Source: Gracilaria caudata (taxonomy: Eukaryota; Rhodophyta; Florideophyceae; Gracilariales; Gracilariaceae). From it: 14,911 bases of DNA. The notes under the pieces were generated by a model. The model did no database searches. It was given only the letters and a program-made list of their open reading frames with translations, and had not been told where the DNA came from. Positions 14,636 through 14,911 of the stretch are shown one piece after another (the first letter of the stretch is position 1; the number at the start of each line of letters is the position of its first letter). The stretch lies in contig JASCIV010000658.1 in NCBI GenBank assembly GCA_030374735.1, positions 1 through 14,911 on the forward strand, written 5' to 3'. A program made the translations under genes and the position numbers.

Positions 14636-14911
14636 CTACGAGCTCAACGGATACCGTTCAGCACGTTCAATAATCGCGCCGAAGAATCTCAAATCGAGAT
14701 GTATCTCAGAGATGCAGTGTACAGTAGATATGAGGGCTAAGAGAGTTAGGCGGGGTCTAAACAGCGCTAACATGAGCGCTAACGCCAAAATAAAGCCATA
14801 TGATTGGCAGATGCCGTAAATAGCCATAGCATCCAGGAGCGCCCTTGCGTTTTTCTTAAAGCCCCCATGTCTATCAAAATTCAAACTTGACAAACTACAA
14901 GGCACCAAGTG
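14636..14911 (-). CDS. Partial unrecognised reading frame with hydrophobic segment (C-terminal part)
   Basis: A frame open from the right edge for 91 codons ends in TAG at 14636-14638, 89 bases upstream of the FKBP start and on the same strand. It contains one clear hydrophobic stretch (MAIYGICQSYGFILALALML) and a second moderately hydrophobic one (LTLLALISTVHCI), separated by FRPR. It ends in GAIIERAERYPLSS. I do not recognise a family. The length, strand and tight spacing fit the 3' end of a small membrane-protein gene, but a chance frame cannot be excluded. Confidence 0.35.
   Translation of the reverse strand, partial: HLVPCSLSSLNFDRHGGFKKNARALLDAMAIYGICQSYGFILALALMLALFRPRLTLLALISTVHCISEIHLDLRFFGAIIERAERYPLSS

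Noticed and set aside
14516..14740. Plus-strand frame over the FKBP start
   Set aside because: It overlaps the FKBP transit peptide antisense and the partial upstream frame, and shows no motif.

Overview
This window looks like nuclear DNA of a eukaryote with a primary plastid, most likely a red alga. (1) One gene encodes an FKBP with a plastid transit peptide and a Tat-type lumenal signal. Its N-terminus has no ER signal peptide, which argues against a secondary plastid. (2) The neighbours are eukaryotic core genes: an APC/C subunit and a large FG nucleoporin. (3) The visible genes are intronless, including one reading frame of almost 5 kb, as in many intron-poor red algae. The lineage is an inference; no rRNA or plastid marker is present.

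Layout. Positions 1-1141 (minus) hold the N-terminal two thirds of APC8/CDC23, cut by the window edge. A divergent intergenic region of about 1.1 kb separates it from 2226-3653 (plus), a secreted copper-dependent polysaccharide monooxygenase (LPMO) of the AA15 type. That protein carries a basic linker, a cystine-knot-like module and a KDEL-like C-terminus. The 4.2 kb from 3654 to 7911 is repeat-rich. It contains two oppositely oriented, (GAA)n-tailed copies of a repeat (4022-4349 and 4870-5416), a nested palindrome, an (AG)18 microsatellite, and a decayed Ty3/gypsy-type retrotransposon pol gene (about 5891-7505). In the latter, reverse transcriptase, RNase H and integrase remnants follow one another in the right order and at close to the right spacing, broken by stops and frameshifts. 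Positions 7912-12894 (minus) encode a 1660-residue NUP214/NUP159-type nucleoporin. An intergenic region of about 0.9 kb contains a strong 87-nt hairpin. Next come the lumenal FKBP (13794-14546, minus) and, at the right edge, the 3' end of an unrecognised reading frame with a hydrophobic segment (14636-14911, minus).

The genes do not form a pathway. APC8 acts in the cell cycle, NUP214 in mRNA export at the nuclear pore, the FKBP in the thylakoid lumen, and the LPMO in extracellular or secretory polysaccharide oxidation. The most novel points are the LPMO architecture, the inverted retroposon-like pair, the decayed pol gene and the intergenic hairpin. No tRNA, rRNA or CRISPR array was seen.
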